Below, one piece after another: positions 45,003 through 53,228 of a stretch of 64,000 nucleotides of DNA. The first letter of the stretch is position 1; every line of letters starts with the position of its first letter. The position numbers were made by a program, and so were the translations under genes. The notes under the pieces are model-generated. The model did no database searches. It saw nothing but the letters and a program-made list of their open reading frames with translations, and was not told the origin of the DNA. Source of the stretch: Bog-473 sp963807775 (GTDB lineage Bacteria > Actinomycetota > Acidimicrobiia > Acidimicrobiales > RAAP-2); NCBI GenBank assembly GCA_963807775.1, contig CAWECY010000005.1:682001-746000 (forward strand). Reading direction: 5' to 3'.

Positions 45003-45500
45003 CTATTGGGTACAGATCTTCTCGAGCCTCTCCAGGCTGGCCGTCATGGCTGCAACCCACTCCCCGCCCTGGCGTACCGCTTGGCGGAGCTCCTCAGATG
45101 CGTACCCATAGTCGAAGACCTCGGTGACGATGGTGGCGTCGTCACCGTCCGGGGTCAGGATGAAGCCCCAGCGGTGACCCGCAGGGATCCCGACGGCGGA
45201 TGGCTCACCGTCGGCCGGAGGGAGGTCTCCCGGAGCAGGTTCCCAGAAGATGCGCCGATCCGGCTCGAACTCCACCACATAGTTGAGCATGAGGTAGTCG
45301 CCACCGAGGCGGTCGAAGTGCATCTTCATGGTGAAGGCGTCGCCGACACCGGAGATGGCACGGTCGAAGACGGCTCCTCGGAGCATGTCGGAACCGTCGA
45401 AATCCACGTGGCGTTGCGGATTCGCCACGATCTCAAAGATGCGGCCAGCCGGCGACTCGATTCTGCGTGACACTTCGACCGGCTTGCTTTCCTCTGCCAT
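45003..45500 (-). CDS. SRPBCC (START-like) family protein
   Basis: A 165-aa helix-grip protein from ATG 45500. The opening PVEVSRRIESPAGRIFEIVA and central VEFEPDRRIFWEPAP and WGFILTPDGDDATIVTEVFD are typical of polyketide-cyclase/AHSA1-like SRPBCC proteins, which bind hydrophobic ligands. It might serve the adjoining peptide cluster or be independent. Confidence 0.8.
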   Translation of the reverse strand: MAEESKPVEVSRRIESPAGRIFEIVANPQRHVDFDGSDMLRGAVFDRAISGVGDAFTMKMHFDRLGGDYLMLNYVVEFEPDRRIFWEPAPGDLPPADGEPSAVGIPAGHRWGFILTPDGDDATIVTEVFDYGYASEELRQAVRQGGEWVAAMTASLERLEKICTQ

Positions 45501-45707
45501 GGTTGAGTCCTCTCTCACTCTACGCGGGCGCTCTCGCTCTGCGCCCGGCCTGCCGAGTCACCTCAGCAGCTCGGCTCAGACCGTTGGACACGCCACGTGC
45601 CGCAAACCGATCGGTCGAGCGGCCGTCACGAGAAATTGCCGAAGAGCGAACACTTTAGGCTCCTGGGTCCGCCAAGACTGATCCGGCAGACACCTGCGCC
45701 ACCGCCC

Positions 45708-46025
45708 TCAGGCGCCCATTTCGAGGGCAGAGGTGTTCTGGAAGTTGAGGAAACTGGCTTGGATCGACGGGTCGGACAGGTTCTGCCCGATGTAGTCGAT
45801 CGTGGCGTAGCGGCCCGGAGCCGCAATCTCCACCTTCGGGCCGCCCACGGTGTAGCCGGTCACATCGGGCAATTCCTCGGTGGCGGCCTCGGACAACAGC
45901 CGTCGCTCGGACTCCGTCAACGCTCCCGCCTCCTCGGCGGTGAAATCACCCGCCACCAGCCGACGCCGCAGCTGGTCGTCGGCGTCCATATCCATGAAGA
46001 GCAACGCAACACGTTCAGCGGTCAT
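45708..46025 (-). CDS. Candidate RiPP precursor peptide 1 (NHLP/Os1348-like leader)
   Basis: A 105-aa protein with ribosome binding site AGGAAC nine bases before the ATG. Residues 1-58 form an acidic helical leader: VALLFMDMDADDQLRRRLVA, GDF, LTESERRLLSEAA, ending PDVTGY. The pattern of D-x-LR-x(2)-L, then a conserved ER, is that of NHLP/Os1348-type RiPP leaders. Residues 59-105 are a putative core without cysteines, rich in Gly, Ser, Asn and aromatic residues (YATIDYIGQNLSDPS and FLNFQN). It is homologous to the small protein at 49716-50022. It lies downstream of, and in the same direction as, the epimerase gene. Confidence 0.65.
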   Translation of the reverse strand: MTAERVALLFMDMDADDQLRRRLVAGDFTAEEAGALTESERRLLSEAATEELPDVTGYTVGGPKVEIAAPGRYATIDYIGQNLSDPSIQASFLNFQNTSALEMGA

Positions 46026-46263
46026 TGTTCATGTTCCTATCAGTCTGTGGGGTGCGACTCGCAGGGCCACTTGATCGTAATTCCAAAGACGGATTACGAG
46101 CATGGCAGTTACATTTGCTGAACGATCGTTCCTAACCGAGCCACGCTTCATGGCCGATACAGGACGGCAGCGCTTCCGCGCAAGATGCCTCTGCCGCACC
46201 CATGGCTTGGAACTGTCTTCGGCCTAGCTCACTTGGCACGATTGCTTACGAGCAAACGAAGCT

Positions 46264-47307
46264 TCAGGCGCCGCCGGGCGACTCATTCCGGCTCCCCCCG
46301 GCGGCGATCCCATCGAGATGGCCACACGACCGGCCAGTCCTGTACGGATAGGTGGACGCCCCGTGGTACCCCTTGGCCCCGACGCTGATGGCGAGCGGGC
46401 TCTGGGGGTCTTCATTCGCAACAAGGCGATCCAGGGCCCGACGGAAATCATATTGGGGAGACCACCCAAGTTCGCGACGAGCTCGGTCGTTGACGTACAC
46501 ACGATCGATCCTCGAAAACATGATCCACCCGCGCCGCGCATACACTGTTTGGTAGTCCGGGAAGATGCGTCGTACGACGGATGGTGCATCTACCGCCAGC
46601 TGAGCCGTATCTTCACGGCGAAATGGCGTCGTGGAACTGATGATGTAGCGCCCAAAGCCAATGGCACACGCCCGCTCCAGGCCGGCTATATGCGCTCTCA
46701 CGACATCGTCGAGATCGACACGTCGATAGAGAAGCTCGTTCACCTTGACATTTTCGTCGGCGAAGGCCTCGCGAATCTCCGCTTGATCGTCCTCCTCGGA
46801 GAAGAACCGTGACGTCCTCAGAATGATGCAGGCCATATTGCTTTCGCGATGGACAAGCTGGCACAGGTCTTCCGCAGCCACCTTGGTCACGCCATACACA
46901 TTCTTCGGAATCGGAGTCACTGCCTCGTCAATCCAAGCGCTTGGGCACCCGGCAGGGGGTGTGAGAGCCCGCCCGAACGTGCTCGTGGTACTCGTGTAGA
47001 CGAAGCGCCGCACCCCGGCATTGACTGCCTCTTCCAGCAGGTTGAGAGTACCGAATACGTTCGAGTCAACAAACTCCTGACGACTGCACGAGTGGACGTG
47101 AGGTTTGTGCAGGCCTGCCGTGTGAATGACCGCATCGATACCGTCCATGCAGCGCCGAACAAACGAACGATCAGTGATGGAGCCGACAAGGTCGGTATGA
47201 CGGGACTCGACAATGTCGAGACCCACCACCTCGAACCCGTCGCGCGCCAGCACCCGTACGAGTCCTTCCCCGAGGCGGCCGGTGCTGCCGGTGACGAGGA
47301 TTCTCAC
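46264..47307 (-). CDS. NAD-dependent epimerase/dehydratase (extended SDR)
   Basis: A 347-aa Rossmann protein. The dinucleotide motif GSTGRLGEGLVRVL is at residue 7, then VIHTAGLHKPHVHS, the catalytic tyrosine/lysine in NVYGVTKVAAED, and RTSRFF. The last 40 residues diverge from the family. It may act on a sugar nucleotide or another hydroxylated substrate. Lower GC than flanking core genes suggests an acquired region. It is upstream of precursor 1 on the same strand. Confidence 0.85.
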   Translation of the reverse strand: MRILVTGSTGRLGEGLVRVLARDGFEVVGLDIVESRHTDLVGSITDRSFVRRCMDGIDAVIHTAGLHKPHVHSCSRQEFVDSNVFGTLNLLEEAVNAGVRRFVYTSTTSTFGRALTPPAGCPSAWIDEAVTPIPKNVYGVTKVAAEDLCQLVHRESNMACIILRTSRFFSEEDDQAEIREAFADENVKVNELLYRRVDLDDVVRAHIAGLERACAIGFGRYIISSTTPFRREDTAQLAVDAPSVVRRIFPDYQTVYARRGWIMFSRIDRVYVNDRARRELGWSPQYDFRRALDRLVANEDPQSPLAISVGAKGYHGASTYPYRTGRSCGHLDGIAAGGSRNESPGGA

Positions 47308-47827
47308 GTCAACCCCTAGAGGGGGACAGCCGTTGGCTGATTGCCATACCCCGAGGCGAGGCCATCCCTCCGGTCGATCGGATCAGGCGCGCGGCCGGAT
47401 CAGTTGACAATGGCCCACCGCTCCCCTTGCTACCCATTGGCTCGTACCTCATGTCCATAGCGTCATAGAGGACGGAACTGACGAAGTTCGGTTACAGCGC
47501 CCTTTGGGGAGTGTTGCATCGCAGGCCCAGGGCCAGCGCTACCCGGAGTTCAGGAGCGCGCCGGTTGCCCGTCTCCGTGCCCCCGGTGGGGCCGAACCGC
47601 GCACCTCGCTGCTCTCCATGGCGAGCGCTTCGAGACCGTCACCCCTGGGGTTGAGGCATTGGCCGATTGCGGGTCTGAACAACGGATCCCTCCCACCGTC
47701 AAGCCGTCCGCGCATTCGCCGTACTTGTCGGGCCGGCGACGTCGGTTTCTCTCTCCGCGTCGGGGAGGGCGTACTACCTTTGCGCATCCTCTCGGCACCG
47801 ATACCATAGGAAGAGAGAGGAGGGCTC
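47308..47827. other. 520-base gap without a recognisable gene
   Basis: The divergent region between the epimerase and the HD gene. Overlapping frames of about 100 codons on both strands have no ribosome binding site or family resemblance. It presumably holds promoters for both directions. A stretch at 47576-47640 has a faint tRNA look but its T-arm does not pair. Confidence 0.5.
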
Positions 47828-48343
47828 ATGGCCGAACTCATGTCGCCGCCGCAGCTTCTGGCCTACAACAGCGCATTGCGCTACCGCCAGATGGCGGTAG
47901 CCGACGAAGTCACCGAACAGCTCGAGAAATTGGGAAGCGGGCCAGGTGCGTTGACGGTGAATCGCCTGGCTCACAGCTTGCAAACGGCGACCCGCGCCGA
48001 AAATGCTGATCGGTCTGATCTCTACATTCTTGCCGCGTTGTTGCACGACATCGGTGACTGCCTGGCTCCCTTGAATCACTCGGCGCTCGCAGCGGCGGTG
48101 CTTCAACCGTATCTACCTGAAGACCTGCATTGGATGGTGCTCCACCACGCAGAATTCCAGATGTACTACATCGGCGATCAGGTTGGAGGGGATCGCAATA
48201 TTCGCGAGCAATACCGGGGTCACCAATGGTTCGACCTGACCGCGGAATTCTGCGAGGAGTTCGATCACGACACTCTCGACCCACGCTATCCAAAGAAACC
48301 GCTGGAGCACTTCACGCCACTGATCCGAGCTCTGATCAAGTAG
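47828..48343 (+). CDS. HD-domain protein, possible mixed-valent diiron oxygenase (PhnZ/MIOX-like)
   Basis: A 171-aa protein with the strong ribosome binding site GAGGAGGG. Candidate metal ligands are His49 (LAHSLQ), His73-Asp74 (LLHDIGD), His106/107 (VLHHAEFQMYYI) and Asp near 146-151 (EFDHDTLDPRYP). The PLEHFTPLIR tail resembles small HD proteins related to the oxygenase PhnZ, so C-H or C-C/C-P oxidative cleavage is a possibility; plain phosphohydrolase activity is the alternative. First plus-strand gene of the cluster, 49 bases before the CoA-transferase. Confidence 0.7.
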   Translation: MAELMSPPQLLAYNSALRYRQMAVADEVTEQLEKLGSGPGALTVNRLAHSLQTATRAENADRSDLYILAALLHDIGDCLAPLNHSALAAAVLQPYLPEDLHWMVLHHAEFQMYYIGDQVGGDRNIREQYRGHQWFDLTAEFCEEFDHDTLDPRYPKKPLEHFTPLIRALIK

Positions 48344-48392
48344 CGGGACAACTTAGGACCTCGATGGACGGCGTGGGATCGAGCGAGCGACG

Positions 48393-49469
48393 ATGAGTGA
48401 GCTCACTGCGGGATTGCTTGATGGCATTCGGGTACTCGATCTGAGCACCTGGCGCCCCGGGCCCTACGCCAGCCAGTTGCTCGCCGCGCTTGGTGCCGAG
48501 GTGATCAAGGTTGAGCCACCGGGTGGCGATCCGTTCCGTGCCTACCCGGATCTGTTCGACGTTCTCAACGCCAACAAGAAGGGTGCCGTCCTGGACCTTG
48601 AGTCGCCTTCGGACCACGCCTACTGCTTGAAATTGGCCGCCGAAGCCGACGTGGTGATTGAAGGATTTCAGCCCGGGGTCGCCGCCCATCTCTCGATTGA
48701 CTTCGAATCGGTGCGCGCCGTCAATCCCTCGGTTATCTATTGCTCGGTCTCGGGGATGGGACAGAGCGGACCCCTGGCGGACGCGCCTGGCCACGACGTC
48801 ACCTTCCAAGCATGGGCTGGAGCGCTCGCCCCCGATGGCGGCATGCCCGCATCATCGGCCTTGCCGATCGCCGACCTGGCGGGCGGCCTGGGCGGGGCCT
48901 TCGCCATCTGCGCCGCAGTGGTGCATCGCTTGCGAACGGGTGAAGGGCAACAGATTGACGTCGCCATGAGCGACATCCTGTCGACCTGGACGGGGGCAGC
49001 GACGGCGCACACCCCGAGCGATGCTCGGGATCGGGTGGTCCCAGGTTATGGAACCTTTGGCTGTGCCGACATCAAATTTCTCGCCCTGGGCGTCATCGAC
49101 GAGGACCACTGCTGGGCGTCGTTGTGCGGGGCACTCGGGCTTGAGGACGTTGCGCACCTTAACTTTTCCGAGCGGATCGGCCGGGGACCTGAGCTCCAAG
49201 CACGGTTGGCCGGGCTCGTCAGGGAGCACCCGCGCGACGAGCTCGTGGAGCGGCTCATGGCGTTGGATGTCCCGGCTGCTCCCGTTCTCGATCGGGAGGC
49301 CATGCGCAACGTCGAGCACTTCTGGACCCGCTCAGTGCTGGTGGGTAGTCGCGATCACCCCGCTTCGGGGTATCCCGTTCGTTTCGTCTCGAATCCCGCA
49401 CGCACCGGTGGCCAAGCCCCTGGCATCGATGAGCACCATGGCTCCACATTCTCGCCCCGAGCCAGGTGA
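48393..49469 (+). CDS. CaiB/BaiF family CoA-transferase
   Basis: A 358-aa family III CoA-transferase. N-terminal GIRVLDLSTWRPGPYASQLL and ALGAEVIKVEPPGGDPFR bind CoA; the catalytic Asp is in APGHDVTFQAWAGAL. It moves CoA between carboxylic acids or acts as a racemase. Near a PaaK-like adenylating enzyme it could activate a carboxylate building block. It is a little shorter than typical members (about 390-400 aa). Confidence 0.85.
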   Translation: MSELTAGLLDGIRVLDLSTWRPGPYASQLLAALGAEVIKVEPPGGDPFRAYPDLFDVLNANKKGAVLDLESPSDHAYCLKLAAEADVVIEGFQPGVAAHLSIDFESVRAVNPSVIYCSVSGMGQSGPLADAPGHDVTFQAWAGALAPDGGMPASSALPIADLAGGLGGAFAICAAVVHRLRTGEGQQIDVAMSDILSTWTGAATAHTPSDARDRVVPGYGTFGCADIKFLALGVIDEDHCWASLCGALGLEDVAHLNFSERIGRGPELQARLAGLVREHPRDELVERLMALDVPAAPVLDREAMRNVEHFWTRSVLVGSRDHPASGYPVRFVSNPARTGGQAPGIDEHHGSTFSPRAR

Positions 49470-49715
49470 CGGAGGCCGGCTTGACCCGGTGGGTCTACCC
49501 TGTCTACCAGGGAGAATGGGACTCGCGACCTCTCACAGGCAGACCGGGATCGGGCTGCCAGGCCGGGTGTATGGTCCGGTCCGGCAGACTCCCACGGATG
49601 GTCCGAATGGATTCGATGTTCGGTCGGTGTAACCCCCCGCAGCCCCCTGGCGTCTAGGAGTGAGAAGTAGCGCAAGAGCAGGATCAACGTAAACAACTGA
49701 CAGAGGAGCTCTCCA

Positions 49716-50022
49716 ATGGCACGAGAAAACGTAGGCAAAGCACTCACCCAAATTGGCCGACCCAGAGATACGGGACAAGGTCGCCGCCGGCGACGTTGCC
49801 GCTCTGGGATATCTCGAGTTCAACGAAGCCGAGCGGGATGTGATCATCGGTGCAGCGAAGGACTACCCCGAGGTCAGTGGCTTCGCCTTGGGCTCACTGG
49901 ACTTCAGCAGCGCTCCACCCAAAGGGTTTGACTTCACAGAAAATGGTCAGTTCGGCGTGGCCACCCACTATGCATTTGGCGCCAACGCGGCTCCGGTCAT
50001 TATCGGCGGCTTCGCGATGTAG
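49716..50022 (+). CDS. Candidate RiPP precursor peptide 2 (NHLP/Os1348-like leader), with a frameshift
   Basis: About 101 aa if one A is removed from the AAA at 49750-49752. The ATG at 49716 has a good GAGGAG site and opens ENVGKALTQ; the rest, from 49753 in another frame, continues LADPEIRDKVAAGD, LEFNEAERDVIIGAAKD, PEVSGF. Joined, this is an Os1348/NHLP-type leader aligning with precursor 1 over its whole length. A shorter TTG start at 49753 (89 aa) has no ribosome binding site. The putative core (residues 57-101) is Gly/Ala/Phe-rich, cysteine-free and ends APVIIGGFAM. Confidence 0.65.
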
Positions 50023-50026
50023 TGCA

Positions 50027-51340
50027 TTACACCTTGACGGTGTCGGGCATCTGACCGGCGCCGACACAGGTGACCAAAAGTTCGATCTCGCCGTCATCAA
50101 TGGCCTCGGCGAGGCCCGTTATTTCGCGGCGAAGATCCGCGGTGATTCCGCTAGTGACTGCGTTGGCGGGCTCCGGGAACAACGCGGGTGAGTATCGCAA
50201 CTCGACGACGACCTGCACTTGGCGATCGGCCAGAGCCAATGAAAACCTGGGGACGCCCACATCATGGGCCCACGTCGCCCATGGGATCTGACTGAGGGCC
50301 ACGTCGGCGAACTCGGCACACACCTCACCGACCTGCAACGAACCGATCACGAATGGTGCCCGTCCGTCGCGCTCTATGACGACGCTTGAGGTACGGCGGC
50401 CACGGAACTTGATGCCGAATCCCCCGAGAGGACAGGGTCGGACAAGTTCGACGATGTCGTCGGTCCAATAGCGCATCAACAATTGGAGCTGCGCATACGG
50501 ATACAGCTCGGTGAGCAACAAGACGCCCGTGCCGGTCGTTATCGGTTGCCTGGTTATGAGGTCGACGACCTCGGGAACGATGGGAAATTTAAAGTGGTAT
50601 GCGTGACAGAGTGGACATTGCGCGGACTCGCTCAGGACTACGTCGGTGAGCCCGTAGAGGTCGCAGTACGCCGCGCCCCACGTCTCGGTCAGTCGGCGGC
50701 GCCAGGTGGCGGGCTGCATGGAGCCGTAACCGAACAACACGTCGACGCCGAACGTGCGAGGGTCGATCTGGCGTTGGTCGAACCACTCGGTCAGGATTCG
50801 CAGGCCAGGGCTGAAACAGTCGATGGCGGTGACCCGAAGCCGACCCGCCGGAGATTCCCAGCCTTCGGTGAGGATCTGCTTGATGAGTTCGAAATGCCAT
50901 GGAACGTACATCCCCACGAACAACCGTCGGGTGGCGGTCGTCCCTTCGAGCGGTGGCCCCTGGTCGAAGGGATGGATAGAAAGCGTGATCCCGTCGGGGT
51001 TGCGAGAGCCGGCTCCCTCCGAGGTGTCCCGCGATGGAGCGAGGAGGTTGGCGAGTGCCAGCCGTTCCGCGTCGCTGCGCCAACGCGGTTGTCCGATCCC
51101 TCCCGTTGTCGACGAGGAGTAATTGATGACCGATGGCAACTCGTCACTCGATGCAAAGGCGCGCTGATTGGCCATGACGCTGGCGCGATCGATGATGGGG
51201 AGCTGTGCCAGATCCTCAGGGGTTCGCAACGGTCCACGGTAGTCGTCAGCCCGGTCGCGGTACCAGGGAATGTTCTGGACGGCGAAGCGAAGCGTGTCGG
51301 CCAGCTGCTCGCTGTAGGGCCGGTGCCCGGGCTCGGTCAT
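50027..51340 (-). CDS. PaaK-like AMP-forming adenylating enzyme
   Basis: A 437-aa member of the phenylacetate-CoA ligase/CoF-synthetase-like family. The opening RFAVQNIPWYRDRADDY and LPIIDRASVMANQ are typical; the P-loop is SSSTTGG, motif A5 is DLYGLTDVVLSES, and RYWTDDIVELV is the ADP/AMP-binding Asp motif; a CPLC pair may bind zinc. It would activate a carboxylate as an adenylate, for CoA, amine or peptide ligation. Converges with precursor 2 (4 bases) and diverges from the first cupin by 29 bases. Confidence 0.8.
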   Translation of the reverse strand: MTEPGHRPYSEQLADTLRFAVQNIPWYRDRADDYRGPLRTPEDLAQLPIIDRASVMANQRAFASSDELPSVINYSSSTTGGIGQPRWRSDAERLALANLLAPSRDTSEGAGSRNPDGITLSIHPFDQGPPLEGTTATRRLFVGMYVPWHFELIKQILTEGWESPAGRLRVTAIDCFSPGLRILTEWFDQRQIDPRTFGVDVLFGYGSMQPATWRRRLTETWGAAYCDLYGLTDVVLSESAQCPLCHAYHFKFPIVPEVVDLITRQPITTGTGVLLLTELYPYAQLQLLMRYWTDDIVELVRPCPLGGFGIKFRGRRTSSVVIERDGRAPFVIGSLQVGEVCAEFADVALSQIPWATWAHDVGVPRFSLALADRQVQVVVELRYSPALFPEPANAVTSGITADLRREITGLAEAIDDGEIELLVTCVGAGQMPDTVKV

Positions 51341-51369
51341 CAGAATTGTCGATACGGTATCATTCGAAA

Positions 51370-51852
51370 ATGCTGTCGCTACAGCTGCCTCCGCACACCG
51401 CTGTCATCGACACACTCTCATTGTCACCCAATCCGCAGGGCGGTTGGTTCCGTCACTTGCCGGACGAAATGGCCGGCAGTGGGCTTGGGCCACACGTTGT
51501 CAATTACCTCCTTGCCGTCGACTCGCCGATCGCTTTCTTCCATCGAGTGTCCGTTGATTCGATGTATTACTTCCACCAAGGGTGCCCGCTGGTGGTCCTG
51601 ACGATTTCGCTCGACGGTGTGCTGGGACGGACCTTGCTCGGCAGCGATCTTGATGAGGGGCACCAGTTCCAATGCGCAGTCGCCGCCGGATGGTGGAGGG
51701 CCTTCGAGCTCACGAGCGGACCGTGGGCACTCATGAGTGCCGCCATCGCCTCCTCCAGTTCTCCCGCCCATCAGGAATGCGCGACGACGGCGCTCTTCCA
51801 GCGCGAGGTGCCGCATTTACGGATGGAAGTCGAACGATTCGTGAAGGCATGA
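51370..51852 (+). CDS. DUF985 cupin protein A
   Basis: A 160-aa DUF985 (RmlC-like cupin) protein. Family marks are LSPNPQGGWFRHL, NYLLAVDSPIAFFHRVSVDS, VLGRTLLGSDLDEGH and AAGWWRAFEL. The usual strand motif with Glu-Thr is altered to WFRHL, so it may have a changed active site. It begins a tightly packed plus-strand run of six genes (51370-57543) with short gaps or ATGA overlaps. Confidence 0.8.
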   Translation: MLSLQLPPHTAVIDTLSLSPNPQGGWFRHLPDEMAGSGLGPHVVNYLLAVDSPIAFFHRVSVDSMYYFHQGCPLVVLTISLDGVLGRTLLGSDLDEGHQFQCAVAAGWWRAFELTSGPWALMSAAIASSSSPAHQECATTALFQREVPHLRMEVERFVKA

Positions 51853-51858
51853 CCGAGC

Positions 51859-52374
51859 ATGATGCCTACCCCTTCAGTCGTTGACTTCCAGGCGCGGCTT
51901 GGTCTCGAAGCGAACATAGAGGGCGGTTTCTACCGCCAGACCTACGAGTCTGCCGGTGAAGTGGTGACGACCGGGGGCATGCGCCCGGTGATGAACTCAA
52001 TCTTCTATTTGCTGACCGCGAAATCGCCGATCGGGGCCCTGCACCGCAACCGATCGGTGATCGCGCACTTCCATCACGCTGGTGGCCCCGCCACATACCT
52101 CCTGGTGGCGCCCGATGGAGAGGTTACCGAGGTGGTCTTGGGTCGCGACTACCTGGCAGGTCAGGTGCCGTCGTTTTCGGCTCCCGGCGACCGTTGGAAG
52201 ACCTCGTGGATCGAAGGGCCGGATGGTGCGGGTGCGTGCCTTATCAGTGAAGCGGTCGTGCCGGGGTTCCGCTATGACGACCATGAGATGGCCACCCTGG
52301 AGGGCTTCGCAAAGGAACACCCGACCCTGGTGGATCGCTTTCGCCCCTATATCGCTGACTTGGAGTCCAGATGA
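51859..52374 (+). CDS. DUF985 cupin protein B
   Basis: A 171-aa paralogue of the preceding gene. NIEGGFYRQTYESAG and SIFYLLTAKSPIGALHRN match DUF985 well, followed by VVLGRDYLAGQ and VVPGFRYDDHEMATLE. Candidate metal ligands are His and Glu/Asp in HRNRSVIAHFHHAGG. It overlaps the JmjC-like gene by ATGA. Tandem, diverged DUF985 proteins suggest a heteromer or two successive steps. Confidence 0.82.
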   Translation: MMPTPSVVDFQARLGLEANIEGGFYRQTYESAGEVVTTGGMRPVMNSIFYLLTAKSPIGALHRNRSVIAHFHHAGGPATYLLVAPDGEVTEVVLGRDYLAGQVPSFSAPGDRWKTSWIEGPDGAGACLISEAVVPGFRYDDHEMATLEGFAKEHPTLVDRFRPYIADLESR

Positions 52375-53228
52375 ATCTGGCCGACGCGGGTAAGCCCCAG
52401 TTCCCAGGTGCGCTGTTGGGCGGTATGGCAGAGGACGAGTTCTTCGCGCACTATTGGCGGAAGCGGTATCTGCACATCCCCGGCGGCGCGAACAGCTTCC
52501 TCTCACTGATGCCGTCGTTGGACCAGGTCGAGTCGATGCTCGATGCGCCCTGCTATCTCGAGGACGATGTGGCCCACTTCGTCAGCCTGACCGTTGACAG
52601 CAACCCGCCCATTCGGCAATGGAGCGTGGGCGTCGGCGCGCCGCGCCATCGCAACCGTGACGAAGCGATCAATCTCCTGCCCGCTGATCGTTGGTTTCCG
52701 AGTTTGCTTCCCCTCGCCGGAGGACTGTTCCGCGCTTTCGGGGCACCCCCCAGCCTTCAATTGTTCTGGGGCCCCCCGGGTGGAGGCGCCAACCCGCATC
52801 GCGACAGCAATGACAGCTTCGTCATACAGATCGTTGGTCCCAAACGGTGGCTCGGCACGGACATCACGGACGATCGGCCAACCGTGTCCGGCAACGCCGG
52901 CGCCGAGTTCATCGGCGATCCGCTGACGTTCGACCTCGAGCCCGGTGACGTGCTCTACAAGCCATCACATGCGGTGCACGCCACCAAGTCGGCCACCGTC
53001 CCAACACTGTCGCTGACCTGCTCGATCGTGACCCGGACAGCAGCGGACGTGCTGCTGGACCTCCTCCGGGACCGGATGGCCGAGGATCCGATCTGGCTCG
53101 AACGGCTGCCTCTGGCGCGGGGGGCGCAGGGAAGTGACGACGACCGGGCTCGACCCCTGATTGAACGAGCCCTCGACGGGCTCGGCGGCGTGACACTTGA
53201 AGATCTCGAAGACCGCGCCCGATCATGA
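52371..53228 (+). CDS. JmjC-like cupin oxygenase (ribosomal-oxygenase/cupin_4 family)
   Basis: A 285-aa Fe(II)/2-oxoglutarate oxygenase. The entry FFAHYWRKRYLHIPGG is typical of cupin_4 proteins; the iron ligands are in GGANPHRDSNDSFVIQIVG (HxD) and YKPSHAVHATKS (distal His). Family members hydroxylate residues in proteins or peptides (YcfD, MINA/NO66). In this context it is a good candidate for hydroxylating the precursor core. Overlaps the genes on both sides (ATGA). Confidence 0.82.
   Translation: MNLADAGKPQFPGALLGGMAEDEFFAHYWRKRYLHIPGGANSFLSLMPSLDQVESMLDAPCYLEDDVAHFVSLTVDSNPPIRQWSVGVGAPRHRNRDEAINLLPADRWFPSLLPLAGGLFRAFGAPPSLQLFWGPPGGGANPHRDSNDSFVIQIVGPKRWLGTDITDDRPTVSGNAGAEFIGDPLTFDLEPGDVLYKPSHAVHATKSATVPTLSLTCSIVTRTAADVLLDLLRDRMAEDPIWLERLPLARGAQGSDDDRARPLIERALDGLGGVTLEDLEDRARS

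Noticed and set aside
47576..47640. tRNA-like stretch on the minus strand
   Set aside because: Resembles a tRNA T-loop region, but the T-stem does not pair and no complete cloverleaf can be drawn.
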